Source: an uncultured Acidimicrobiaceae bacterium
GTDB lineage: Bacteria; Actinomycetota; Acidimicrobiia; Acidimicrobiales; Ilumatobacteraceae
Length of the DNA stretch: 6,788 nt
Direction: 5' to 3'
Assembly: GCA_903919215.1 (NCBI GenBank)
Contig: CAIXHI010000359.1
Coordinates: 1 to 6,788, forward strand
The notes below the pieces were generated by a model. That model worked only from the letters and a program-made list of their open reading frames with translations, had not been told where the DNA came from and searched no databases. Positions 1 to 6,022 of this stretch are shown piece by piece. Position 1 is the stretch's first letter, and each line of letters begins with the position of its first letter. A program made the position numbers and the translations under genes.

Positions 1-763
1 ACCCGAACCCGATGCGGGTGAGGAACATCTTCATCTGCTCAGGGGTCGAGTTCTGCGCCTCGTCGAGGATGATGAAGCTGTTGTTCAGCGTGCGGCCGCG
101 CATGAAGGCCAGCGGTGCCACCTCCACCGCCTGACGCTCGAGCAACTTCTGGGCACCCTCGGGCTCCACCATGTCGTACAGCGCGTCGTACAACGGGCGC
201 AGGTACGGATCGATCTTGGCCATCAGATCGCCAGGAAGGAAACCCAGTCGCTCACCAGCTTCCACTGCCGGACGCGTGAGGATGATGCGCTGCACCTGTT
301 TGGTCTGCAAGGCATGCACCGCCATCGCCACGGCCAGCCAACTCTTGCCGGTACCGGCCGGGCCAAGGCCGAAAGTGATCACATGGTGCCGGATGGCATC
401 GACGTAATGCTTCTGCCCAGCGGTCTTCGGCCGGATCGACTTCCCCTTGGCGCCACGGAGAATGTCGTCGGTGAGCACGCGACTGGGCCGCTCGTTCTGA
501 CCCATCATGTCGATGCTGCGGCGCAGGCTGGAGTCGTCGAGGTGCTGACCCTGCTGCAACAGGCTGATCAGTTCCTCGCACAAACGCCCGACATGCTCTG
601 CCTGGGCGCCGCCGATGATGATCTCGTTGCCCCGCACCACGACGGTGGCCTCGGGAAACGCTGCCTCGATCTGACGGAGATGGACATCGCGCTGCCCCAC
701 GAGCGCAGACATCAGGTGATCACCCGGCACGATCACCGTGTACGGCTTGGCCAAGGTGGTCAT
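1..763 (-). CDS. phoH: PhoH-family ATPase (YbeZ-like), C-terminus cut by the window edge
   Basis: The 254 visible codons encode a PhoH-like P-loop ATPase. Residues about 8-70 form the small N-terminal domain typical of the YbeZ/PhoH branch (VIVPGDHLM, then RGNEIIIGG). The ATPase core follows, with Walker A GPAGTGKS at 134-141, the conserved LTRPAVEAGERLGFLPGDL block at about 162-180, and Walker B IILDEAQN at 231-238. The frame is still open at base 1; family members run about 310-350 residues, so roughly 60-90 are missing. In other bacteria this family is a cytoplasmic ATPase linked to RNA metabolism and ribosome maturation, usually beside the endoribonuclease gene ybeY; a ybeY just beyond the left edge is expected but not seen. 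The ATG at 763 has only a weak upstream GACGGG. An in-frame GTG at 790 is possible, since the frame stays open upstream. It probably shares a transcript with the GNAT-like gene 52 bp upstream. Confidence 0.93.
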   Translation of the reverse strand, partial: MTTLAKPYTVIVPGDHLMSALVGQRDVHLRQIEAAFPEATVVVRGNEIIIGGAQAEHVGRLCEELISLLQQGQHLDDSSLRRSIDMMGQNERPSRVLTDDILRGAKGKSIRPKTAGQKHYVDAIRHHVITFGLGPAGTGKSWLAVAMAVHALQTKQVQRIILTRPAVEAGERLGFLPGDLMAKIDPYLRPLYDALYDMVEPEGAQKLLERQAVEVAPLAFMRGRTLNNSFIILDEAQNSTPEQMKMFLTRIGFG

Positions 764-815
764 GGACGACCCGTCGGTGGATTCATTCACGCATACGGTA
801 GCGAATACGAGGTGC

Positions 816-1418
816 TCACCGGCGCTGACGGGCGGGGATGCGCAGCGGGTTGGTGGGGTCGGCCTCGCTGAGCGCCGCGAAATCGACCGCGAAGTAATAC
901 GACGCACCAAGGTGCACGATCGGGGCAGGACCGACGAACGCTTTCGTCAGTCGCTCCATCATCTCGGCGAACCCACCCGTCTCACCTGGCTGATGCGCCT
1001 CGGGAGCATCGAACACCAGCAAGGCCCCGTCGGCGGCCTCGCGCTGGAGTGCCTCGCGCGCCAGGCGGACGATGGCACCTTGTGCTGCGTACACCGGGTG
1101 GACCACGAGCAACATGATGTAGTGGACCGCACCGCGGCGAGCATGATCGGGGAACCGGCCCTCGAAGTAGGCCCGGCTGAGATAGCGAGTGCGCCCGATC
1201 TCGGTGGCGATCAGACCCATTGCGACCGGCGAGTTGTCGTCCCACAGCACCCAGATCCGGTTCGACGGTTCGCGAAGTGCATCCTCGAACTCATCGCGGA
1301 ACAGCATTTCGTGGCTGGGCGACTTGTCGTTCATCGGCAAGTACGAGGCCTCGTAGAGATCCCAGAGGCGATCGCTCAGCACCGGGTCGGTGAGATTGGA
1401 GTGACGAGTCACATACAT
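816..1418 (-). CDS. GNAT-like acetyltransferase-fold protein, 200 aa
   Basis: This is a soluble 200-residue protein with no signal peptide or membrane segment. The layout suggests a GNAT fold. A strand pair with a turn lies at about 54-73 (IWVLWDDNSPVAMGLIATEI). A hydrophobic strand then leads into a helix at about 100-128 (YIMLLVVHPVYAAQGA...LAREALQR), where GNAT enzymes place the acetyl-CoA pyrophosphate loop and helix. Another strand (GALLVFDAP) lies at 131-139, and the closing ASYYFAVDF at 172-180 resembles a late GNAT strand. The classic Q/R-x-x-G-x-G/A loop is imperfect: Q113 directly precedes G114. Acetyl-CoA use is therefore inferred and no substrate can be proposed. The ATG at 1418 has a modest GGGG-containing sequence upstream. 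The gene is transcribed divergently from the GGDEF-EAL gene and reads towards phoH. Being a real gene is far more certain than the GNAT assignment. Confidence 0.8.
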   Translation of the reverse strand: MYVTRHSNLTDPVLSDRLWDLYEASYLPMNDKSPSHEMLFRDEFEDALREPSNRIWVLWDDNSPVAMGLIATEIGRTRYLSRAYFEGRFPDHARRGAVHYIMLLVVHPVYAAQGAIVRLAREALQREAADGALLVFDAPEAHQPGETGGFAEMMERLTKAFVGPAPIVHLGASYYFAVDFAALSEADPTNPLRIPARQRR

Positions 1419-1600
1419 GAGCGACCCCGATCACCTGTGCACCGAGGGCACGACAGCCATTCGCGCGCAGGGCGCGAGCCTTGACGCCTATTGCGCGAAC
1501 CGGTGAGCATGCGCGTAGCATATGCACCATTGCGGGGTGGACTGGTGGATAGTGTCCAGCGCAGCGGGACGCCCCGCCTCACCGCAGTTCTGGGAGGACA
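1419..1600. promoter_or_regulatory. Divergent intergenic region with small inverted repeats
   Basis: These 182 bp lie between two start codons facing away from each other, so they must contain the promoters of both the GNAT-like/phoH transcript and the GGDEF-EAL gene. No promoter fits well. A TTGCGC (1491-1496) and TAGCAT (1516-1521) pair on the plus strand is the best candidate, but its 19-bp spacer is long. Visible symmetry includes an inverted repeat TCGCGC-GCAGG-GCGCGA at 1461-1477, a further GCGCGA at 1493-1498, and the perfect 8-bp palindrome GCATATGC at 1518-1525. In such GC-rich DNA, short repeats of this type can arise by chance. Confidence 0.5.
1592..1597 (+). promoter_or_regulatory. 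Ribosome binding site of the GGDEF-EAL gene
   Basis: GGGAGG ends three bases before the GTG at 1601. The match to the 16S rRNA anti-Shine-Dalgarno end is strong, though the spacing is a little short. It decides for GTG 1601 over the in-frame TTG at 1622 and GTG at 1631, which have no such site. Confidence 0.75.
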
Positions 1601-3889
1601 GTGAGCAAGGAACCGGCACGGTTGAGTTGGGTGTACCTGGTCATCGGCGTCGCGTTGACTGCCGCTGGCCTTGCCGCGTCCGACGCCACCATCCGCGACG
1701 GCGTCTACGTAGTCGCTGCCCTGCAGGTAATTCCCACTCTGCTCATCGCTCGACGCTTGCGCAATGTGTCGTGGCGCCCAATCATCCTGTTCAGTGCCGT
1801 GGGAGTGCTGTACGTCGGCGAGCAGGTCATCTCCGGCAACAACCCCACCTATGAGTCGCCGCTGGCAGTCATCTTCGTCCTGTTGGCTGTCACCAGCCTC
1901 GTCGGCGGACTCGTCGCCCTTGTACGTAGCAGCCTGCCCGGCCCCACACGCAGTATCTGGGGCGATGCGCTGATCGTCGCACTCGGCGCCTGGATCATCA
2001 GCTGGGCCACGTTGGTGCAGTCGATCAACCAGGCCACCGACAACCGTTCGGTCGGTGTGGTGCTGTACGGCCTCTACCAACCGACCTCGTCCGTGGTGCT
2101 GTTCCTCACCGTGGTGCTCCTGCTGAACCGCCACCAACGCCCACCGGCCATCTGGATGGTCGCCACCGCGCTCGCGTTCAACATGAGCGGCGACATGACC
2201 TACGCGATGATCGACGCCCACCACCTGGGCCCCGGCGCCGATCGCTTCGCCCTGCCGATGTACGTGATGGCGTACTTCGTCGCCAGCGCCGCCTTCCTAC
2301 ACCCCAGCATCCACGAACTCGGTCGCCCCCAGCCCAGCCCGAAACCCGACTCCATCGGCCGCCTGCTGGTCACCACGACCTCGCTGCTGCTGCCAGTCGT
2401 CGTGCTGGCCGCCACCTCCCCCAACGACCCCACCGACCGCATCGTTCGCTTCGCGTCGGCGCTCGTGCTCTCCGCTGTGGTCACCCTGCGAGTGGTCACC
2501 GCGGTGCGCTCCAACAGCAAGGCTCAGGCCGAGCTGCTGCACGGCGCCCAGACCGATCCGCTCACGGGCCTCCCCAACCGCGTCGTGATGCTCCAGAAGA
2601 TCAACGAACTCCTGCGCACCAGCTGGGACTCGGACAAGCACCCCACGTTGTTCTTCGTCGACCTGGATCGCTTCAAGAACATCAACGACTCGCTCGGCCA
2701 CGCTGCCGGCGACGAGGTATTGGTCACCGTGGCCCGCCGCCTCGTCAATGCAGTACCTGCCGACGCCGTCGTGGCTCGCCTGTCGGGCGACGAGTACGTG
2801 GTGCTCGATGCCCACGCCAAGTCGCAGGGCGCAGCGATGGCCTCCGCCGAGCGGCTGCTCGCCGTATTCCGCGAGCCGCTCGCCCTCAGCCAGGGCGATG
2901 TGTTCGTCACTGCCAGCGTTGGTGTGGCAGCGATCAACCCCACCGCCAGCACGACCGCTGAAGACCTGGTTCGCCATGCCGACACGGCGATGTACCGCGC
3001 CAAGGACGCAGGCCGCAACTGCCTGGCCGTGTACGACGAGTCGATGCACGAACGCGTCGCCCATCGCCTCGCCGTCGAAACCGCGCTCTACCGTGCCCTC
3101 GACCGGCGCGAACTTCGGCTGTTCCACCAGCCGATCCTCGACCTGCAGTCAGGTGATGTCGTCGGCTTCGAAGCGCTGATGCGCTGGCAGCAGGCGGACG
3201 GCACCATCGTCTCCCCCGCCGAGTTCATCCCCATCGCCGAGGACACGGGCACCATCGTTCCCATCGGTTCGTGGGCGCTGCTCGACGCCCTCACGCAACT
3301 CCGTCGCTGGATTGACGAAGGGGTCTGCAGCCCATCGGCCACGATGTCGGTCAACGTGTCGCCGCGTCAACTCAGCGACACCAACTTCCCGGCCATCGTC
3401 AGCGAGGCCCTCACCCGTTCGGGTGTCTCGCCGCAACTGCTGTGGCTGGAAATCACCGAGAGCATCATGATCTCCGAACCCGAACTCGCCCTGGCAACGC
3501 TGCGTCGCCTGCGTTCGCTCGGCGTGCGGGTGGCGCTCGACGACTTCGGTACCGGCTACTCGTCGCTGTCGCTGCTGCAGAAGTTCCCGCTGCAGCGGAT
3601 CAAGATCGACCGGGCCTTCGTCCACGGTGTCGCCGACAACCCGAACGACCGCAGCCTGGTGCGCACCATCATCGCCATGGGCCGCTCACTCGGCCTCGAC
3701 ATGGTCGCCGAAGGTGTCGAGAGTGTCCACCAGTTGCAGGTGCTCAGCGATCTCGGCTGCACCAAGGCACAGGGTTTCCTCATCAGTCACCCGGTGCCCG
3801 CCGACGCGATGCGCAGCACGGTGGCCGCGCTCGAGCGTCTGGGTCAGTTCCCCGGGCTACGGGTGAACACCAACGCACCTGTCAACTGA
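1601..3889 (+). CDS. Membrane-bound GGDEF-EAL protein (cyclic di-GMP synthesis and breakdown)
   Basis: This is a 762-residue cyclic di-GMP signalling protein. The first ~305 residues are mostly hydrophobic, with about ten predicted membrane spans (roughly 10-30, 34-52, 58-77, 86-108, 119-139, 151-176, 182-204, 216-235, 254-272, 281-300). I do not recognise this part as a named sensor family. The GGDEF domain (about 312-480) opens with TDPLTGLPNR, has FFVDLDRFKNIND with metal-binding Asp354, and carries a variant signature, SGDEY, at 395-399. The RxxD inhibitory site normally just upstream is absent (VPAD in its place). The EAL domain (about 495-740) keeps every usual catalytic element: EAL 524-526, Asn585 in NVSPRQ, Glu617 in LEITES, Asp647-Asp648 in DDFGTG, Lys668, Glu704 and Gln724. 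Phosphodiesterase activity is therefore likely; cyclase activity is possible but uncertain. The start is a GTG behind a good ribosome binding site. It stands alone, divergent from its left neighbour and convergent with its right one. Confidence 0.96.
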   Translation: MSKEPARLSWVYLVIGVALTAAGLAASDATIRDGVYVVAALQVIPTLLIARRLRNVSWRPIILFSAVGVLYVGEQVISGNNPTYESPLAVIFVLLAVTSLVGGLVALVRSSLPGPTRSIWGDALIVALGAWIISWATLVQSINQATDNRSVGVVLYGLYQPTSSVVLFLTVVLLLNRHQRPPAIWMVATALAFNMSGDMTYAMIDAHHLGPGADRFALPMYVMAYFVASAAFLHPSIHELGRPQPSPKPDSIGRLLVTTTSLLLPVVVLAATSPNDPTDRIVRFASALVLSAVVTLRVVTAVRSNSKAQAELLHGAQTDPLTGLPNRVVMLQKINELLRTSWDSDKHPTLFFVDLDRFKNINDSLGHAAGDEVLVTVARRLVNAVPADAVVARLSGDEYVVLDAHAKSQGAAMASAERLLAVFREPLALSQGDVFVTASVGVAAINPTASTTAEDLVRHADTAMYRAKDAGRNCLAVYDESMHERVAHRLAVETALYRALDRRELRLFHQPILDLQSGDVVGFEALMRWQQADGTIVSPAEFIPIAEDTGTIVPIGSWALLDALTQLRRWIDEGVCSPSATMSVNVSPRQLSDTNFPAIVSEALTRSGVSPQLLWLEITESIMISEPELALATLRRLRSLGVRVALDDFGTGYSSLSLLQKFPLQRIKIDRAFVHGVADNPNDRSLVRTIIAMGRSLGLDMVAEGVESVHQLQVLSDLGCTKAQGFLISHPVPADAMRSTVAALERLGQFPGLRVNTNAPVN

Positions 3890-3930
3890 ACCTGCTGGCG
3901 CACCTGTCAACTGACTGCTGCTGACTACTG
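3875..3930. repeat. Short direct repeats at the convergent gene ends
   Basis: The 15-mer GCACCTGTCAACTGA occurs at 3875-3889, where it contains the last codons and TGA stop of the GGDEF-EAL gene, and again exactly at 3900-3914, giving a 25-bp period. It is followed by a near-perfect 10-bp tandem repeat, CTGACTGCTG at 3911-3920 and CTGACTACTG at 3921-3930. The second unit overlaps the stop codon of the Cys-rich gene on the other strand. No hairpin with a T-tract is visible, so I do not call a terminator here. Confidence 0.8.
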
Positions 3931-4152
3931 CTGCAGCCAACGCTTGAAGCGACTGACCGCCGAGGCGTCGTCCGTCGCCCCGGTAGCCGCAGTCGCTTTC
4001 GCATTCGCTGGTGCCTTCGCCGCAGGCTTCACACCCTCGCGACAGCGGCACCGCTCGGCCTTGGGCACATCGCCCAACACTGTCTCCACGTGGGCGCCAC
4101 ACCCGGCCCAGTTCGGCTTGCCACAAGTCTTGCACGTCACTCGTCTGCACAT
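3925..4152 (-). CDS. Small Cys-rich, probably metal-binding protein, 75 aa
   Basis: The N-terminal 40 residues carry six cysteines and a histidine (C2, C7, C10, C18, H21, C35, C37) in the pattern MC-4-CxxCGK-WAGCGxHV-VPxxxRCxC, which suggests a zinc-ribbon-like or other metal-binding module. From memory, very similar short proteins of unknown function are widespread in Actinobacteria. The next 25 residues are a low-complexity Ala/Lys/Thr linker, and the protein ends with a basic amphipathic SRFKRWLQQ tail. I chose the ATG at 4152 because the Cys-rich module begins there and AGGGGG lies directly upstream, though only one base away. The GTG at codon 5 is the alternative. A longer version from an ATG at 4260 would run through the end of the preceding gene. 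The gene starts 13 bp after the CaiB-like gene and is probably co-transcribed with it. Its role is unknown. Confidence 0.82.
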   Translation of the reverse strand: MCRRVTCKTCGKPNWAGCGAHVETVLGDVPKAERCRCREGVKPAAKAPANAKATAATGATDDASAVSRFKRWLQQ

Positions 4153-4166
4153 ACCCCCTAGGGTAT
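4151..4166. promoter_or_regulatory. Perfect palindrome ATACCC-CCTA-GGGTAT over the Cys-rich gene start
   Basis: The six-base arms ATACCC and GGGTAT flank a four-base centre. The element fills the space between the TGA stop of the CaiB-like gene and the start codon of the Cys-rich gene, overlapping one base of the former and two of the latter. Read on the minus strand it also supplies the AGGGGG used as ribosome binding site. The arms and GC-rich centre resemble operators of CsoR-type copper repressors (TACCC...GGGTA). A regulatory role is an inference; symmetry built around a strong Shine-Dalgarno sequence is the simpler alternative. Confidence 0.4.
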
Positions 4167-5251
4167 CAGGCGAAGCCGACAGAGCGGTGCTCGTCCAACG
4201 TTGGAGCGTCACCCGGTGGGAGCGCCGGATGCTCGCCGTAGCGGATGGGGTGACCGGCACGAAGCCGACCGCTGTCGTCGTGCTGCAGTACCCCGCGCTC
4301 CCAGAAGTGCGGGTGCGCGAGCATCTCGTCTCGGGTCAGGATCGGCGCCATCGGGACGCCGAGCGGCAGCATCACCTCGATCAGGTCAGCGCGATCACGT
4401 GACCCGATCGCGGCGGTCAACTCAGCGCACAGCTGCACTGCCTGCGCAGCACGAGCGGACATGTCGAGCGCGGCGATATGTTCGAGGCCGAGCCCGGTGC
4501 ACATCTGGCTCCACAGAACATCCTCGCTGTACACGCCCAGCTCGACCCACTTGTCGTCGCGTGTGCGGTAGCAACCCAAACCGGGAAGGTCGTCCGCTGC
4601 CGCAACCGTGCCGTCGCGTCCGTCGATCGGGCCAGTGGGCAGCACCCACGCCGCCAGCAGGTCGGTGATCGCAAGATCGATGTGTTCACCTTCGCCGGTG
4701 CGACGGGCACACAGCACAGCAGCCAGGATCGCGAACGCGGCAGCCAGGCCCGAGCCCATGTCGCCCACCAGCATTCCCGCATGCGCCGGCTGCTCACCTT
4801 CGCGGAACGTGAATGCGCCCGCGTAGGCCTGGTAGTTGTAGTCGTGCCCGGCCACATTCGACAGCGGCCCGAACTGACCAAAGCCGGTGAGCGAGCAGAG
4901 CACGATCGATGGATTCGCAGCGCGGAGCGCGTCGAAGCCGACCCCCAAGCGATCGGCCACACCGGGGCGGAACCCTTCGACCACCACTTCCGCTTCAGCG
5001 ACATGGCTCAGCAATCGCGCCCGGTCGTCAGGGTTCTTCAGATCGAACACGGCGCTGCGCTTGTGGCCATTCCAGTTCAGATAACGATCACCCTGCGGGC
5101 GCATCCGGTCGCCGCCCGGGGGTTCGGCCTTCAGCACGTCGGCACCGAGGTCGGCAAGTAACTGTGTGGCGACGTGGCCGGGCTGCCAGAGCGAGAGATC
5201 GATGACCTTCAGTCCGTCGAGCAGACCTCCGGTGCGAGTTGTTGCGCTCAA
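4166..5251 (-). CDS. CaiB/BaiF family III CoA-transferase or alpha-methylacyl-CoA racemase-like protein
   Basis: This 361-residue protein belongs to the family III CoA-transferase fold (CaiB/BaiF, formyl-CoA transferase, alpha-methylacyl-CoA racemase). It opens with LLDGLKVIDLS, then LLADLGADVLKAEPPGGDRMR at about 31-51, the VVVEGFRPGVADRLGVGFDAL block at about 89-109, and LTGFGQFGP. The acidic active-site residue common to the family is Asp164 in VGDMGSG. His136 in AGHDYNYQAYAG fits the catalytic His of racemase members, and the length is close to the ~360 residues of the mycobacterial racemase rather than the ~400 of many transferases. CoA transfer between carboxylic acids and racemisation of 2-methylacyl-CoA are both open. 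The start is the TTG at 5251, set by GGAGG at 5262-5266. The frame runs on to an ATG at 5356, but those 35 extra residues look unlike the family. The gene leads the Cys-rich gene by 13 bp. Confidence 0.92.
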   Translation of the reverse strand: MSATTRTGGLLDGLKVIDLSLWQPGHVATQLLADLGADVLKAEPPGGDRMRPQGDRYLNWNGHKRSAVFDLKNPDDRARLLSHVAEAEVVVEGFRPGVADRLGVGFDALRAANPSIVLCSLTGFGQFGPLSNVAGHDYNYQAYAGAFTFREGEQPAHAGMLVGDMGSGLAAAFAILAAVLCARRTGEGEHIDLAITDLLAAWVLPTGPIDGRDGTVAAADDLPGLGCYRTRDDKWVELGVYSEDVLWSQMCTGLGLEHIAALDMSARAAQAVQLCAELTAAIGSRDRADLIEVMLPLGVPMAPILTRDEMLAHPHFWERGVLQHDDSGRLRAGHPIRYGEHPALPPGDAPTLDEHRSVGFA

Positions 5252-5261
5252 GTGGCATCGA

Positions 5262-5266
5262 CCTCC
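5262..5266 (-). promoter_or_regulatory. Ribosome binding site fixing the TTG start of the CaiB-like gene
   Basis: GGAGG on the minus strand sits ten bases before TTG 5251, and conserved family sequence begins about ten codons later. An ATG lies three bases after the GGAGG, but in another frame that encodes nothing recognisable. The rest of the 159-bp gap (5252-5410) shows no convincing promoter or terminator. Confidence 0.65.
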
Positions 5267-5410
5267 GTAATGGACGAAACTGCGGAACCTGGTCGACCGT
5301 ACTGCCGGTGGCCACTGACCGAGAAGACGAGACGAGTCAGATGGGCCACGACCCACGGTCCGCCAAGGCGCAGGCCAGGGATCGCTGCGCTCTCGCTGCC
5401 CTGAGCGCCT

Positions 5411-6022
5411 CTACGACCAGGCGTCGATGATCGTCGCCGATGAAACCACGAAGGCGATATTGCGCATCGTGTACTTCAGCGCATGCTCGGCGTACTCAGG
5501 CGGGTCGCTGGCGACACAGTCGGAGGGCACCACCACCGTGTAGCCGGCGTTCATCGCCTCGATCGCGGTTCCCAACACGGCGATGTTCAGCGACACACCG
5601 GTGACGATGAGCGTCGACACACCCGTGTTGCGCAGATACGAGTCAAGTCCGGTGGCATAGAAGCCGGTGAGGCCCTGCTCGCGCCGGAACACGACATCCT
5701 CCGGCTGCGGGGCGATCTTCGACATCACCGGACCGTGGCCGCCCGAACCATCACCTCCGCCGGACATGCGCAAGTGCACCATCGTGTTGCGCGCGAAACC
5801 GAAGCCATCGGGCCTGCGTTCGTCGGTGCAGTAGAAGATGCGAACGCCCTTGGAGCGACCGGCAGCGAACATCGCCGCACAGTTGTCCACCAGACCAATC
5901 TGCTGCGCCGCTGCTGCGAGCCCTGGCAGGATGGACTGCTCGCCGAGCAGGTTGACCTGACACTCCATGTTCACGATCGCCGTGCACGCGGGGTCGATAT
6001 GGGGCCGCACATCGAGTGCCAT
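5411..6022 (-). CDS. Isochorismatase-fold (cysteine hydrolase superfamily) protein lacking the catalytic triad
   Basis: The 203 residues follow the isochorismatase/nicotinamidase fold: first strand TAIVNMECQ at 14-22, a helix then VRIFYCTDERR at 60-70, the FYATGLDSYLRNTGVSTLIVTGVSLNIAV core at 121-149, and AGYTVVVPSD at 159-168. Length is normal for the superfamily (about 180-220). The Asp-Lys-Cys triad is not present. The first-strand Asp is Asn18, the Lys region reads VVFRREQG (Arg113-Arg114), and the nucleophilic Cys expected in TGVxxNxC is Ala148. Cysteines elsewhere (13, 21, 48, 65, 169) do not occupy that place. I recall actinobacterial proteins annotated 'cysteine hydrolase' with a similar TGVSxNxA motif, so this is probably a subfamily trait rather than decay. 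The frame is intact. Its ATG shares one base with the stop of the amidohydrolase (TGATG), implying coupled translation and a shared pathway. Confidence 0.9.
   Translation of the reverse strand: MALDVRPHIDPACTAIVNMECQVNLLGEQSILPGLAAAAQQIGLVDNCAAMFAAGRSKGVRIFYCTDERRPDGFGFARNTMVHLRMSGGGDGSGGHGPVMSKIAPQPEDVVFRREQGLTGFYATGLDSYLRNTGVSTLIVTGVSLNIAVLGTAIEAMNAGYTVVVPSDCVASDPPEYAEHALKYTMRNIAFVVSSATIIDAWS

Noticed and set aside
738..1484. Plus-strand open frame of 248 codons
   Set aside because: It is antisense to the GNAT-like gene and the phoH start, with no ribosome binding site and no recognisable domain.
1409..2224. Minus-strand open frame of 271 codons
   Set aside because: It lies opposite the GGDEF-EAL membrane domain and the promoter gap. 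It is rich in His, Asp, Gln and Gly without motifs, typical of an antisense frame in GC-rich DNA.
2297..3127. Minus-strand open frame of 276 codons
   Set aside because: It is entirely antisense to the GGDEF region, whose conserved motifs show which strand codes. Its Gly/Val/Glu/His-rich product resembles no family.
3890..3924. Bidirectional terminator between the convergent genes
   Set aside because: CTG-rich repeats and a small GCTGCAGC palindrome nearby do not make a stable stem followed by a T-run on either strand.
4153..4260. Longer Cys-rich protein starting at 4260
   Set aside because: The extension overlaps the end of the CaiB-like gene in another frame, and its residues do not resemble the Cys-rich family, which begins at MC.
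4478..5161. Plus-strand open frame of 227 codons
   Set aside because: It is antisense to the CaiB-like gene and its composition is that of a shadow frame.
5252..5356. N-terminal extension of the CaiB-like gene to an ATG at 5356
   Set aside because: The 35 residues have no resemblance to the family, and a GGAGG sits inside them at the right distance for TTG 5251.
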